Origin: Membranipora membranacea
Lineage: Eukaryota; Bryozoa; Gymnolaemata; Cheilostomatida; Membraniporidae
Direction of reading: 5' to 3'
Length of the DNA stretch: 64,000 nucleotides
NCBI GenBank assembly: GCA_914767715.1
Contig: OU612070.1
Span: forward strand, 6,963,501 to 7,027,500
The position numbers and the translations under genes are program-made. Positions 13,195 to 28,100 of this stretch are shown here, one piece after another. The notes beneath the pieces were generated by a model. The model was not told the DNA's origin. It was given only the letters and a program-made list of their open reading frames with translations, and ran no database searches. Positions within the stretch are counted from its first letter, which is position 1. The number at the start of each line of letters is the position of its first letter.

Positions 13195-16100
13195 ATGGAC
13201 CCTGGAGGATCAAGAAGGGTTGAGTTGAAAGCTTTTGAAAAACCAGCCAAAGCTAATGAAAAGCCTACTAAAGCTAATGAAGTGAAACCTTTGAAGCTTG
13301 CCATAAGATTTGAAATCAAGTTAGAGGAAAGCACAGATGAGAAGTGTCCAGAGATATCATACACAGATCTTCTTCTCAAACATGAAAGAAAGAGAAAAAG
13401 AACAAACTCCACTTCACTCTCATCTGGGGTGGTAAGAGAGATGATCAGAAATTATGCATTTAGCCCCATTATATGTGAGACTCCATTTGAGTAAGTCTTA
13501 GGAGAAAAAAACTTGATACATTTTTGGCCATTCTGATAAAATGATACATCCATTCTCCCTGATCCAGCTTAACAAATTTTCATGTTGCAGAAATCTAGCC
13601 AAGCAAGCAATACATACATATTCTTAAACCTGAAATTTTCAACCTACTCTACTGAAAGATTATGTATAATCTGTTGATATATACAATTTTCTACTTTAAT
13701 GAATAGACTAAGCCAAGTATCTCTGGGTGACGAAGGCAAGTTCAAACTGATCGTTTCAGGCTTCACATTATATCCAATGATTTTAATTCTTTACTTCAAA
13801 GCATATCAAGTTGTTGTTTACAATGATATTTTTCCAGAACCCGGATGATCCATTTGGTGATGATGATGAAGATAATATGGAGGCGCTCGCTAAGCGAATG
13901 GAAGAAAAATATGTAAGTTGTTGGCCTTGTGTTTCATAAGCTTAATATATATGCATACCCAATATGAGATGGTTTTGAATTCCGGTTTGGTGATAGAAAT
14001 CCCATTCACACTACAACATCTTCAGCTTCTTTTATATTTGTTTGCATTATGATTTTAGCTATTTATGAGGTTAGCAATTGAGAGGTCGAGTTGACCCTGA
14101 TCTCGATTGTTGCAACATTTTGACTTGATAGGCCCTATTTCGCAGTATGTAATCCTCTGAATGATATTTATGTTTGATGCTTGTATATTATGCTGTACAT
14201 AATTACAGGGGAAGTCTTATGGAGGCGGTGGGAGAAACAAGCTGCTCGATCTAGGAGACGGTTATGATACAGAAGATAGCTTCATCGACAACGAGGAAGC
14301 GGTTAGGTTTTTTTTTAACAGTGCCTTGAAATGATAAGCTTGCTTCAATATTTTATGTTTTTTTTTTACTTTGCGCTATGAAATTTGCATAGATATATAT
14401 GTATAGTACTGGAACCATAACCTAGCTAGACTGTATCAATGACAAGAAAAAGGCATTTTTGTAAGCATTTTGAAATGTGCTGTGTTTATTGGGTTTGCTG
14501 AAAATCTGCATTTGCTCTGACTGAGTTTTTGAATAATCATGTGTATGGTTTCATTATATCACATTCCATATCTACAACCTTCGTGAACGTTTCTGCAAGA
14601 GAATGCGCAATGACCTATTTTTGTAAGATCCTATACATTGCAGAGGAGAAGACTAGGACATACATTGAAACTTCTTTTCGAATGGCCTCCTATCTTGTAC
14701 AAAATATCGTGATTGTCAACCATTTGTTGGTTGGTTGGTTTTATACCACACATATGAACAAGTTATTTTCTAGCCCATCAACTCAAGTTTATCTTTCCGA
14801 AAACCCAACGGCCAACATATGTTCCATTCACATCTCATATAATAACAGTAATGTTAGATCAAAACCTAGAATGATTTCGATATGGTCATTTACTGATATG
14901 CTCTATGTTATATTTTGTGTTATAGTATGATGAGCTTGTCCCATCGACCCTCACAACTAAACATGGAGGGTTTTACATCAACTCTGGAGTTCTGGACTTT
15001 AAAGAAGTGTCTGATGATGAAATACTCTCAGAGGATGAAGTGAGGAAAACACTCAAGAAAAATAAACGAAACATGGTGGGTACTGGTGGTAGTCTGATTT
15101 CAGGGTCGGGAAGGCTTTGAAAAATATATCGACCAATTTGGCCAATGGCCTTGTTAGCTCACTTCAAACCAACATGGAATTAATTTCCTCATATCGCTCC
15201 TGTTGAATAAGATAACTTTTTGTAAGTCATTGTTAGTGGTGAATGAAGAACTAGTAACATTTAAATGAAGGTAAATTTATGTAACACGCGATCACTTGTA
15301 ACTTGATATAATTATACTTTGTCTCTATTTTCAGAACACTATATCATCTGGTAGCGATGATGAGAATGAAGGAGAGAAACAAGCTGAACCAATCAAAAAG
15401 AAGGTAAATATCTACTTACCTTAGCTTAGAAGATATTTGATAGAATCCAGTTCAGCTAGTTTAGGGGTGACTTAATATTAGATAGAACCAGTTTACGCTA
15501 GCTAGGAAAGGAGTTTATGATAATGCAAAGTGAGTCGGAAAATGTTAACTTAACTTTGGGTATCTTGTCTATGCAGACTAAAAGTTATGATGCGATCAAG
15601 TTACCCTTGAAGGTAATAAGGTATGTGTCATTGCTCATGTCATATACTGGAATCTTTGTTTTTAGAAGAAAAGGAAGACATTATCGACTGGCTCGCAGGA
15701 TTCCATGGACAGCAGAAAGTCTCTACTTGTCAAGAAAAAGAAGAAAATACTCACTAAGGAAGAAGCCAATAAAGAGAGACTCAAGAAAAAGAAGCTCCTC
15801 CAAAAGAAAAAGTATGTTAGCCATAGCATTATAACTGCAAGGAAATGGATTTTTTGTATGATGAGTTGTCTGCTCATATCTAAATTAAAGGCAGACCCCA
15901 CGATTCGACTCTATGTCATGTGAAACATAGTGGCTTACAAGCCAGTTCACACCAACCACCTAGTGTTTACACACATGTTAAACAACTCAATACAATCCAC
16001 CCAAATTATTTGTGTAACAGTCAATATCCTCAAATGTTTAGGAAAGTATCCACATAGGTGTGTGGCATCGAAGTACGCAAATACTATCCAACAATTTAAG

Positions 16101-19100
16101 CTTTTCGCTTTATGAGAGTTTGGCTGTTTATGTGAAAGCAAAGATTTATCATTGTTGCGCATCTGAGACAATCTGCCTGCAGGATAGCCTTGTGACATAG
16201 TCTATCTCTGCAGCACAGCGGTGGTTGCGCTGCCTTCCATCAAGAAAGGCAACTCCCAGGGTTCAAAGTTATGAGGTATCATAACCAGTGGTCCATTTAG
16301 GCCCAAATATTTCTAAATTATGGGTTTCCATTGTTTTCCCAATTTCGGTACTCAGACTATGCTGCAGACATATGCCTCAAGTTCGCACTTGCGCAGAGTG
16401 CATCTGAGATACGAATATAGAATGAATATAAAATTATTATTATCTATAGGTTAGTTGAGAGGGCACAACTTACACTCACAGATAAGGAGCTCAAACAGAA
16501 ATCTAAACTATACGACTCAATCATAGATGATGTGATTAAGAGTAATAACAATGCTGCTACACCTATGAAATCACCACCTGTAGTGAGAAAAACAGTAGAG
16601 AATGAGCCCGCAGGAAATAAAACTACTACACTGGACGCAGCGAGTAAGTATACTGTATCTGATTTGCAATGACATAATTTGTCTTAAAAATCCCGTATAA
16701 ATATATATTCCTATATATATAATATCCCATATCTATGTTTCATCATGGTTGGTTTCATACATACACGGCTCAGAATCAAATTTTGTTATTATTATTAATT
16801 CTCCCAAATTCTTATATCAAAAAACCTTCAGAAAACAAATTTACAAATTTAAACACCATGCCTACTTATGTAGTTTTAACCAGATGCACCATCATAAAGT
16901 TATTTTGTATTGTTCGTATTTGTTCAGGTCTGTTTGACCTCTCATTGGATTGGCGTAAGTTAATAGCGTTGTGTCTCTTTACTCTTTTCATTACCCGACT
17001 TACTGCCATGGCTATCATTTTCGTAGGATGTTAGTTTAATAACAATTCATTTTTTAATTGCAAACTTCTGTAGTCAAATATGCATTATTGTGTTCGTTGT
17101 TATATTGTCATGTGTAGATATAGTTTGGTGTTAAGAGACCTTGCATGCGCTTGCTTTACAGCGAGTCTTTTTGCCTTTGTTTCTTACCCGACTTGTTGGA
17201 CAATGTTGGTTTATTCCATCAATACTGTAATTTTCAATTTTATTTCATTGACCAAATTTATCCATTTGGTGTCATGATTTTGTTGTCAATCAGCTAAAAA
17301 TATTTTGATTTGCAGAGCCCAAAGAGTCAAAACCAGAAGTACCCAAACCAGAGAATAAGGAGCCAGTTAAGCTACCAGATAATATGACGGAAACATGTGT
17401 AGGCTTTATCGATGATCTGAAACAGGTAAAACTCCGGCACTACTCGGAATATATAGGGAACCTTTTAACTCCAGAAGTTCACAGACTATAGTTCTAAGGA
17501 TTATTCTTCAATACTCAATACCGTCTCAACTTATGTTTTATATTTACTTTTCCCCTGATGAATTAATCAGGGGCAGAAAACTAAAAAACATAAAATCATG
17601 TTAATTTGTGTTCCATATAGACAGGACCACAATTATCCTTGTGATGGTGGTCTTTTACATTATTGCTATTATCTTTATACATTTTCATTGAACTTTTCAT
17701 ACAAACATACAAACAAGAAACCATCAACCACTGTTATCATAAGTCTTTCTTGGCATTTCAGATTGCTGCTAAATGTACCGAGGAGAAGGGAAAGTTCTTC
17801 ACCCCTGAAGTTAATCTCAAATTAATCAGTTTAGATAACGAGGTTCGTCAGATCGGCTCGGTGGTGTCGAGGAATAATGTCTATAGTCATCTCTCGTCAT
17901 ACTTACCTATAAACAGAGAAACGCTGATGAAAAGGATGAAGCTACTGAGACAGAAGGAGCTAACAGACAGGCTGCAGGAACCAATCGACAAACTCAAACA
18001 AGGTATCACTCCTCTCACAACTCCTAATAAGTTAGATTGGGATTCAGTCCATTAATTTGGAGTTATCTACTCAGGTAGGATGTAGAACAGGCAACCTCGA
18101 ACAACAACAAACCAAGACCCATCAGCCAATCAAAACAAAACTCATCAGCCAATCAAAACTAAACCAAAACACAAGCACCTGGGTCTATTCAGAAATGTAC
18201 AACATTGATACATGTTTTGATAACACCACGGAAGCGATATCCAACGCAACCCATGATACAGACAAGGCTTGAATTCCAGGCTACTATCAAGTCTGATTAT
18301 TGACAAATCTTTCATGTGATTCACAGCAACTTGCTTCTTGATTAAGTGAAATGAATTGATGATACAGCGTAAACGTAATGTATTTTCATAAATATATATA
18401 TATACATAAACATAAACATATATACAAAGGGGAGAACATTGTTCAATGATCTGATTTATCCTATTGTAGCTGTTAATGAAGTGATGCCTGCTCAGATTGA
18501 GAAGTACAATGCTGAGCTACAAGCAAGAGTTAACAAGTGGGTATGCCATGTCTGTTGTGTCAGTTCTACAAGGCCATGATTGGTATGGTTTTAAACATCT
18601 CAGGCTGAAAAGTCATTAGGGCATATGAAAAAAACAGCCTGTGAACCTAATTGCAGTAAAACTGCTGCAAAGTCTGAAGATTGGGATCATAGTGATTTAT
18701 TGCCTCATCCTGACCACTATCCAACGAGAGTGTAGATCTTTGATTGTTTTTCGAAAGATATTATTGTTAACAAATAATATTCTTATATCCTTGAGGGTTT
18801 GAATAAACAACATTTCATAATGAATTTAATTTTGGTTTTATCCTGTCTGAATGATGTGCTTTATTGGCTTTGTACAGATGACTGCAACAAGGTCATTCAC
18901 ACATGAAATCATTTCTATAATTATTGTATATGTAAGAAAAACAAAAGGTAAACCTGCTGATGTTTTGGTCAATTTGGCCAATTCGATGCTATCTGCAAAA
19001 CAACCAAAGGGGTATACGTAATAGTGAACTCTAGCATATTTTCAATCAGCAACTGAAGTTGGGCAACAAGAAATTCCTGCTAAGGGTAGACCAATGATAC

Positions 19101-22100
19101 CGGACTCTTGAATAGATGCTTAATTGCTTTGAGTGAAGCCCCTTCTCCAATCATAAAGTGACAAAGTCGAGTTTGTTTTTTTGGGTACGCATAGATCACT
19201 TCCAGGTGTGGAAGGTCTATAGTAGATATAGAGATTCTTATCGTAACAAACATTGTTTTGTAGCAAACAGGATGATGTTGAGAAGTTAAGAGAGGATTCT
19301 CAGGATAGCGATGATGAAGGGCTGTCACAGACTCAGCCCCCTTCGGCTAACACATCAGTGATATCCGCCCCTGATGGCAGCTCCACAAATCCTGCAGCCG
19401 CCTCTACGTCGAGTACGACAAACGGTTCAGGGGAGGATAAAAAGAAAGAGAAAACCTCGCCAGTATTCCGGAAAAAGTTTGATTGGAATGACAAAGTCAG
19501 GTCAGCAACCACCCCCCTCCACTCCTAATTAGAATATAAATGAATGTGATCATTGGTGTTCAAAGTGATGACAATGGTCGATGATAAATCAATTATGGAA
19601 TGAGTGAATGTGATTCTATTACACCTGCCCTTAATGAGTAAAGTATTTGCAGGAGTGAAATATCGCTTTTGTGTACAGACTTGAAATAACAATAGTTGTG
19701 GTTAGCCTGTATTTCCAAAAAATCCCATCAGATTCCACCCTAGCTGGTGGTTTAGTCACCCCCAAATTACATGAGCTGAACTCGGGCTAATATTTACAGC
19801 TCTGGGGTAAGTTTTATTTGCCCTATATCATTATATATGGTCTTTACTGACCCAAAGAGTTCCAAATCAAAGGCAAACTTGAGAATTAAATATAAATTCT
19901 TTTCTTTCTAGGAATTGTCTGTGTGATGTCATCACTGTAAAGATGAAGAGTTTTGATGTCCTAAAGGTGAAAGGTCAAACACCTGAGGAGTTCATCAAGG
20001 AGTTCCTCGAGAACGAGATTAGATCTCTCTGGCCTAAAGGATGGATGCAATCCAGGTAAATTAGAATCTGATCTGGTTGGAACTCATAAGCCAACACAAA
20101 ACTACCATCATTATGGATCCAAACACAGTCTAACCAAATTAATTCAGTCAGCATCACGTTTCGAATATATCAGAATAGCTCATGCACCGCTGTACAAAGT
20201 GTAGCTTTCAGTGACTGTTCAGCAGCCAACAATTTGCAAAGATAAAAAATACTATACGTTCAGATGGAAATTTCCCAGCGCAGCCTCCTCTCTCTATGCT
20301 AAGGTAACTGAGTTATTTTATATACAAATATGAATATATATTTATCTATTTCAGGGTATTGTACAAGGAAAGCAAGGCAGCACATGTCAAATGGACCAAC
20401 CCTAATCAAATGTAAGCTCTTTATTTGATATTTCTGTAAATAAGTCCAATATGTGGGTTATAGTTAGATGGTGCACAATGGCCAAATTGATTCTAGGTTC
20501 TGCCAAATAAAGTTAAAGCAATGGCGATGTGACCATGCCCAACCGCTGCTGCCTGCAAGCTTGTTTAGATCATAATCTGTATCTAACAGCAAATTCATTG
20601 TCTGATCGCAAGTTGCCGTACCTTTCTTTGATGAAGAAATGGAGGACAACTCAGTTATATGCTGAATTAATATTTACAGTTTTCATATCCGACTGTGATA
20701 CGATATATGGATATTTTATATTGTTGTATGGTATTGATATTTTTAATTTGAATTATTGATATATGATAAATTGAATTTCAGACCAGTAAAACCACCAGCT
20801 GTGAAAAAGCCTGTTCTCATAGCCAACGCAATGAAGATGGCTGCCAGCATGTCATCGACCTCTAAATCTGCTCCCCAGTCTGCGGGTGGTAGTGTGTCAA
20901 ACGTGAAACCTGGTGAGATAAGTGCATTGCTTACATTGGCTACGAGCCATGTTTAAACTAGCCACTCAGTGGGATGAAATTATTTGGTTGGGTTGGTGTG
21001 TTCCTAGCTGTATCTTCTTGTCAGTCATATTGTTGCTGACAATAAAAGTATATATATATATATGTGGGAATTGATTTAAAATGACTAAACCTTCTACTCT
21101 TCTTGACTTTTTACCATGCAATAGTTTTTTAACTGCTAGGGCAGTAATGTAGACATTGTCTTAGAGCTGCTTAATGCAAAACATCCCCCTTAGGAGGTCT
21201 AGCAATTATAATTGCATGACAGCAAAGTTTCCTTATAAGTGAAGGCCTTTAAGCGTACCCCTGCTAGGATGTTCCAATGCTCATGTATGTTTCATAAGGA
21301 GAGAGCCTGTTGAGTAAAGCTATCACCAGTACCAGCTCTAAGTTTACTGTCTCCAGTATACAAGATGTATCAACCATGCAGAAAGGCACAAGTGCAGCGG
21401 GGGAAAAGTCTCAGGGGGCTCAGGGCATGCTCAAGGCTCTATCTATAACATCCTCCAGTGCAGGATCGCACATCGGCATGAGAACAGCCATCAAACCTCT
21501 AACCGTATCCATGCCCGGTAACTAGACTGACACTTGATTCTGTATTGAGCTTCTTCTTATTAGGGATGCTTATAATAATAATGAAACAGCAGATAGATTA
21601 ATGATTAATGATAATTTATCGGTTTGTTTGATGATTCTTTTTGGATATAGACAATGGTACGTACACAGAAGAGCATTTCTAGGTGATGGAGTTGAATGAT
21701 ATAAGTTCTAACACGTCTTCCAGTTCCAGCGTCCTGTTGATTAACTTAGACTTGATTTCTAGACTACTGACAGATACTAGGTAACGCGTTGATTCAAGAT
21801 TTGTTGATTTTTACACATTGATTGTAGAGTCGGCTAAGTCCCTGCAGCACAGCCTGATCAAACCTCGGTTGATTACCACGACTACTGTTAGCTCTACTAA
21901 GACTAGTCAAGTAAGTACAGCCATGCCACTCCAAAGATATTTCTGTCAGAGTTTTGGACTCATTTCATTTCATTGACACACAACAGCAGTTTGTTGGTGT
22001 TTTTTCATCAGGTCACAAATATAGTCTAGTGGGATAGGGCCAAGCGGGGTCATACAGTCCTTACAACATAGTTTTTTTAAGGCTTGTCTTTTAGACGGGG

Positions 22101-25100
22101 CTGGCCGAGGTAACTTGAATCGACCTGGTGTCAGGGACCCATGGAATTGTTTTAGCTTTGTCACGCGGCTACTTTTTGAGGGGTGGGAAAAAACAAAAAT
22201 GTAGCCGCGTGATAAGCCTAAAACTAGGCTAACTTTTTTTCCTTTCTCATAATCATGTCTCTTTAGTTATTATATATTTCTTATTATATATAAACGATGT
22301 CATTACATCTCTTGTTTGAAATTGTATGACCTGATTCTTCTAGACTGTTGCACTGAGTGGTGGTAATAAACTGCTGCAAGGGACCACAGTCAGAACTACG
22401 GACTCTGGTGAGAAGTTGGTGATGGATGGTGAGAAGGTCATCGGTAAGCTGGTACTTAATACTAGCTCTAACAGCAGTGCAAGTCAATCCAGTAAGGTAA
22501 GGCATTCTGATTGAAGCAAATGTGATGGCTTTGATCTGATTGGCTGTTGGGCGGGAGAGCCAACTAATTAGAGCCAACACTCTTTCAATTAGAATGAGCG
22601 ATGCTCTTTACAGCAAATTATCTCAACGCTTAAAATCATCGCTCACTTGGTCTTTAAGCTAGACAAATTCCTTCCCGAATCGCCCACACAGAATGTATAT
22701 AGTTCCATCAGTTGGTGAGCGATTTGGGAACGTCACCCGAGCAGTTTTAGAGAGTGATTTTGGCTGTTGTAAATTGTAAACCCCCCCCCTGATATTTTTG
22801 CTCTTTCCTTCAGATAGTTGATATTGGCAAATCATTAAAAACAGTTGTTTTTGGAAAGAGGTTAGGAACTGTTTAGAATTGTCAAAGCCAAATACACAAA
22901 TCTCATCTGTCAAAGATCTTGAATGTGATATTTTCTGTTGAGAATAGACGTTGCTCAAGAAAACGCATCATTGCTATTACACAATCGAATGTTGTAACTT
23001 CACCCACCTCACTTTAGCTGTATATAGTGTCATGTCTTTGTTTGTTATTATAATAAATTATAGGCGATCAAGTTTGATCCATTTTCCCTCCTTGAATTGC
23101 CCCCCTCTACTGACACGCCGAAGTGTCAATAGAGGGGGGCAATTCCAACTGGGGAAAAATGGATCTAACTTGATCTAAGACTGACCCGAGTTCTATTGTT
23201 TCATACTGTTCTTACTTTTCGTTTATCAGAAGGCACCATCATCAGCTCCATCTACACCCGTCACTGAGCGTAAGGAGATAATAACTATTACTGATAGCCC
23301 CTTCATAGATCCTACAGAGGCTACAGAACCTAAGGCTAAATCAACCCCACTGCGCACTACCACTGTGCCTACAACCACTCTAAAATCCCTCACACCCAGC
23401 AGACCTTCGGGCAGTGCTACGACACCCTCGAAATCACCGGGTAATGCAGCAGCGGGAACTAAGGCTACCATTGCTTCTACATCAGCACCAGACGACGATG
23501 TTAAGATGATAACACTGCCGGAATCTCAGCCCAGCAAACATTCTGTTTCCTTACCTGTGAGTGAAAAATACTCTAATGCAGGCCAAGATGAGAATACAAG
23601 GTGTCTGTGAATCTTTAGCAAGAGGGCAACTACCTTCAATATATGTAAATTTTATCCATACAGTTTGTAAGATTTAGAAACATGTTACCAGTTTGTTGTG
23701 ATGTTAGGCTTTATTCAGTGGTTACAAACTGTTATAAGGTGAATGATATATTTACTTTTCTGTTATACCTTGTTTTATTTCACATTATAGGAGGCAGCAG
23801 ATCAGGCAGCGATACAGCAGGCTAAGAGAAGACAGTTTGCTGCTAAAAGGCAGAAAATGATCGCTCAGTCTCAGCAGGCTACTGCTAATGTTGTGTACCA
23901 AACGGCACATGGTGAGTACTTAAGTACTTACCAGTCTATGAATTAGGTCATTATTGATGTTTTGTTTGAGGTTAGAAACTGTTTTCACCAGTCTGTCTTC
24001 GAGTAGAAAATGTTCAACGCTGACTTAATTTATACAAAAATCAAATGCTGTAGTAAGTATTAAAAATAGTCTTGAACCAGTGATATTAACAAGGTACACG
24101 ACTTCTGAGATTATTTCTGGCCTGTGTCAATGAGAAGCAATTAAGTGATGCACAGTCTATCGGTTTCTCTGTTCATTAGCTCCAAGAACACCCTGATGGT
24201 GAAACTGTCACAATAAATTCGAACACTTACAAATTATGGACATGAGAGTATAGTATATCCTACGTGGTAAACTTGTGTATTTCAAGCCCACACCTGGTCA
24301 TGTCTGACGTTTTGTTCTTTGTAGCTTTACAACAGCAGCACCTGGCAGCTAGTATAGTAAGTCAGCAGGCAATGCTACAACATAAAAAGTATGCTGACAA
24401 TCTTATCACTCAGCAGAAGATAGCTAAACAGCAGCAGATAGCGGCTATAGTACAAGAACAGAAAGTACAGGCTAACATGGCGGCTCAACAGAGGATAGCT
24501 CAACATCAGAAGATAGCTGAGCAACAGAAACAGCATAAGCAGCAGGCAATGTTACAATCAGCTAAGCAACATATCGCCCAGCAGCAGGTTAGGCTTGTGA
24601 CGCTTTGGTGACACCTGTGACACTATGTTGACTTTTTTTAATGGATTGTTTTTTATGTCCGTATACTCTAGAGGAGTTTATATAAGCTAGAGCTGAGTTA
24701 AGCTAGGGGTGACTTTATATTAGCTAGGGGTGACTTTATATTAGCTAAGGCTGACTTTATATTAGCTAGGGGTGACTTTAGATAACCAAGGTTGAAGTTT
24801 ATAAAAAGTAATGAGATGGAGTAAATGAAGCTGACTGCAAATCTCATTATGTCAAACATTGGCGAAATGGGAAGTAATGGTTGTCCCCTGAGAATTCTTG
24901 ACTCTTTTAGGTTATGCCTCAAAAAGAGAAACGTGTGAGGCCCAAATGTGTTACACTTTGGTCCCCAAGTGAATTTCCTGATATAATAATTAATTATCTG
25001 CAATTGGTATTATTTTTCCATGGCATAATACTAATTATCATACAATATTTATCATATAAAGCAGGCAGTTAAACAGAGGGAGATTGCTGTTGCCAGAGTT

Positions 25101-28100
25101 CAGCAGCAAAGAATAGCGGCCCATCAGCTCGCAGGTAATACCTCTGCATCAGCTACCAACAGAGAGTCTACTACTGTGTTATACAGTCCTCGGGCTATAG
25201 CTTCACCTCCTATCAGAGCTTCCACTCCTTCTGGTTCTCAGTCTATGTGAGTGCTTTGTCTGACAATTTGATTGATCAAGCTTTTTATTTACCACCTTTT
25301 CACTTTAAACAATTTTTTGAAGCTTTGGCCTATGTGGTGTGGAAGCTATTGACGATTCATTGTATGACTTGCCATACGAACAAACAGAGCAAATTATGGC
25401 AGGGACTACCGCGGAGCAAGGCTGGTTGTACTTTAATGTTGAGTCGCTCCAATCACCAAAAGTTAACACATTTAATGCTGAATAGCGATTGTCTGAATGT
25501 TACTAGGAGGAATAAGTTATCGCACACTTGGGTGTTCTATGCGCTGCTCCATTTGATTATCAAAGAACCGCCTTTGTAAATCTGATTATATCATGCAATG
25601 TAAGCATTCCCTGGTGTAAGTCACAGATATGTACATTGTAGATACCCTGGTACATACTTACCTTGTAACAGGGTACCTCATCCATCAGCTCTTATGCCTG
25701 TGTAAGTCATGCTCATGTTGTGACACCTGTCTATCTATCTATGAGTTTGTTTTGTTATCAACAAGGTTTATTTGCTGTGAGGGAATGCAATCTCTAGAAA
25801 GTAGCCTTAGTCCATGTTTTTATGTAACACAGAGCTTTCCTAGAGCTGTAGTTGGAAAGTTTAGACCTAGCAAACAGTAGAATGATTGCATCGGTATTTG
25901 AAATATTTGACCATCCGAATAGAAAAACATTGATAGATGCTAAACATCTAAACATCCCATGAAATTCAGGGGTAAATGATGCATTTGAGGTTCCAAGATG
26001 GGCAGGTTATGCATAGGTTGGTGTTTACAAATAGAACCACAGACATAAGGCATCGATATCCAACCTTTTAAACATTACAACAAGCTTAATCCACAAGTTT
26101 TGCCCAGGACCTTCCTTTATTCATTGACCTGAAAAATTCAGAGCTTTTAATGCTTCGTAATTTTGCTGATTTATTTCGGGAGTATTGTGATCAGGTACAT
26201 CTTGTCATGGGTAGATCTTGTATATGTGATCACCCTGTTGCATGAACTGTCGGTGACTCTTTAATGTCTATGTCTTTTTAGCTAAATTTTGTCCGAAGGC
26301 TGCTCTCTGTGGCCTTATACGTTGTACTCTGTTGGCATGTTAACGACAAGCAGTGTATGCTCCGTCAGTACCTTCAGGCCGAACCATGAGTAGCATTAGT
26401 AGGGTTTTGTAGGTTTTGTAGGGTAGGGTAGTTGGTTAGAGCGCCTGCCCTTTAATATGCATGCGTTGGAGGTCTTGGGTTTGAATCCCACTGCAGACTA
26501 CCGTCTGCTGGGCTCAATTGAGACCCCAGGTGTGCTCTGACCTGCCTGCAAACTGAGAGCATCTTGGCGCCGAATACGGCAGCTGGCACTGTTATTTCTC
26601 AGACTTCGGACGGAGACAGACTTGCGATTTCAACCCAATTCCACTTAGATTAAACTGTGAATAATCAGCTGTGTGTTTGAAAAAATTGAATTCTTGATCA
26701 TGCATTAATCTAACACTTATCACTTCAGAGCCACGCTTGTTTTGCTTGTGTTATGGCTTTAGAGTTTGAGTGATGACATCTTTAGCCAGTATATTGTTTG
26801 GTGTGTTATAAGTCGTCTCACAAGCAACACAATATTGTCTATTTCAAGTAGATATTATATGCCAAGGTATGGATATGTTGGGTGCCTATACCTTTGTTTC
26901 AGTTCTATCTGTTCCCAATGCTAATGATTGTTTTTGACAGACATTTAAGACCAATTAGTATGCATAGATTATATCATTGTTAGTCTTATACTTGCAAGCA
27001 CCCTAATAATATCACAGTGAACTGTAAACAATCATTGCAAAATTGTTGTCCGGTCCTCTGAGTTAGAATCGCTCACAGCAAGGAGTAACAGTTACTCCTT
27101 GCTCACAGTAAATATATTGATATATGCCAAAGCGTCTACAAAGAGTGATATGTCACTGCATACATAGCAACATTCAACTTTAGTAGGTTTAGTTATCAAC
27201 CTGATGTGGACCGTACTACCAGGGCCCGAGTTCACCCTACTGTAGCTTCCTTTATCCAAGCAGTGGGGTTTTTTAGTGTAAAATATAGGACAACTCATTG
27301 TGATGACTTCCATAACATACTATAAACTCCGCGCACCAATTATTTAATTGGGCTGTTTTTTCTACTTATAGAAGGGTAGGTGCAGGAAGTTATTCTTTCT
27401 CTACAGGCAGCTCTACAGGCAGCTCTCCTGCCACGCCGACAGCGGCTACCACAGCATCAGCATCAACCACAGCAGGAGTAAGTCTAGTAGTTGTGTAGTC
27501 ATGTATTAATTTCCATCCCAGCTGCTGCATCCATTAATATTCAACTTTTGTTCTGGTTCTGAAATGTGTTGCTATATCATAGACAACCAGCAAGAATAGG
27601 TGCAAACAGTTATTTATCGGCGTCTAGCAGAATCATGTCCTCACTTTGCCATGTGGTAGAGCAGAGGTTTCGCTCATAATTTCTAGCAAATCTATCTATC
27701 ATTATTAACTTATAGCGATTTGTTTATTAACAGGCATCTAACCCGGGTCTGACGATATCATGGCCATCAGGTCTGCAGCAGCCTTCTCTGTCTCCTGCAC
27801 AAATGGCAGCTGAGTACAGGCGAACTCTGGAAGTAAGGCGTAAGTATGGTATACTCTGTGTAACATCAGCCACACTAAGCTACAAGATAATCCCATTAGT
27901 CTCAGACAGTTTTGAACTTCGTTCATGATTGACTCATATTCAATGAGTAATGTCAGATAATCTAGATTATCATGCCACATGGATGGCCACCGAAGTGACA
28001 ACTTAACATTATTGTCAAAATGTGTGTAGGGAGCCAATACTTGAGCCAATACTTGAGCTATATCAACTCCCCTCAGGTCGCTATCAAACAGTCAGATATA

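Noticed and set aside
16197-16290. tRNA-like A and B boxes (AGCGGTGGTTGCGCTG ... GGGTTCAAAGT)
   Set aside because: B box is poor and no acceptor-stem pairing; not distinguishable from chance.
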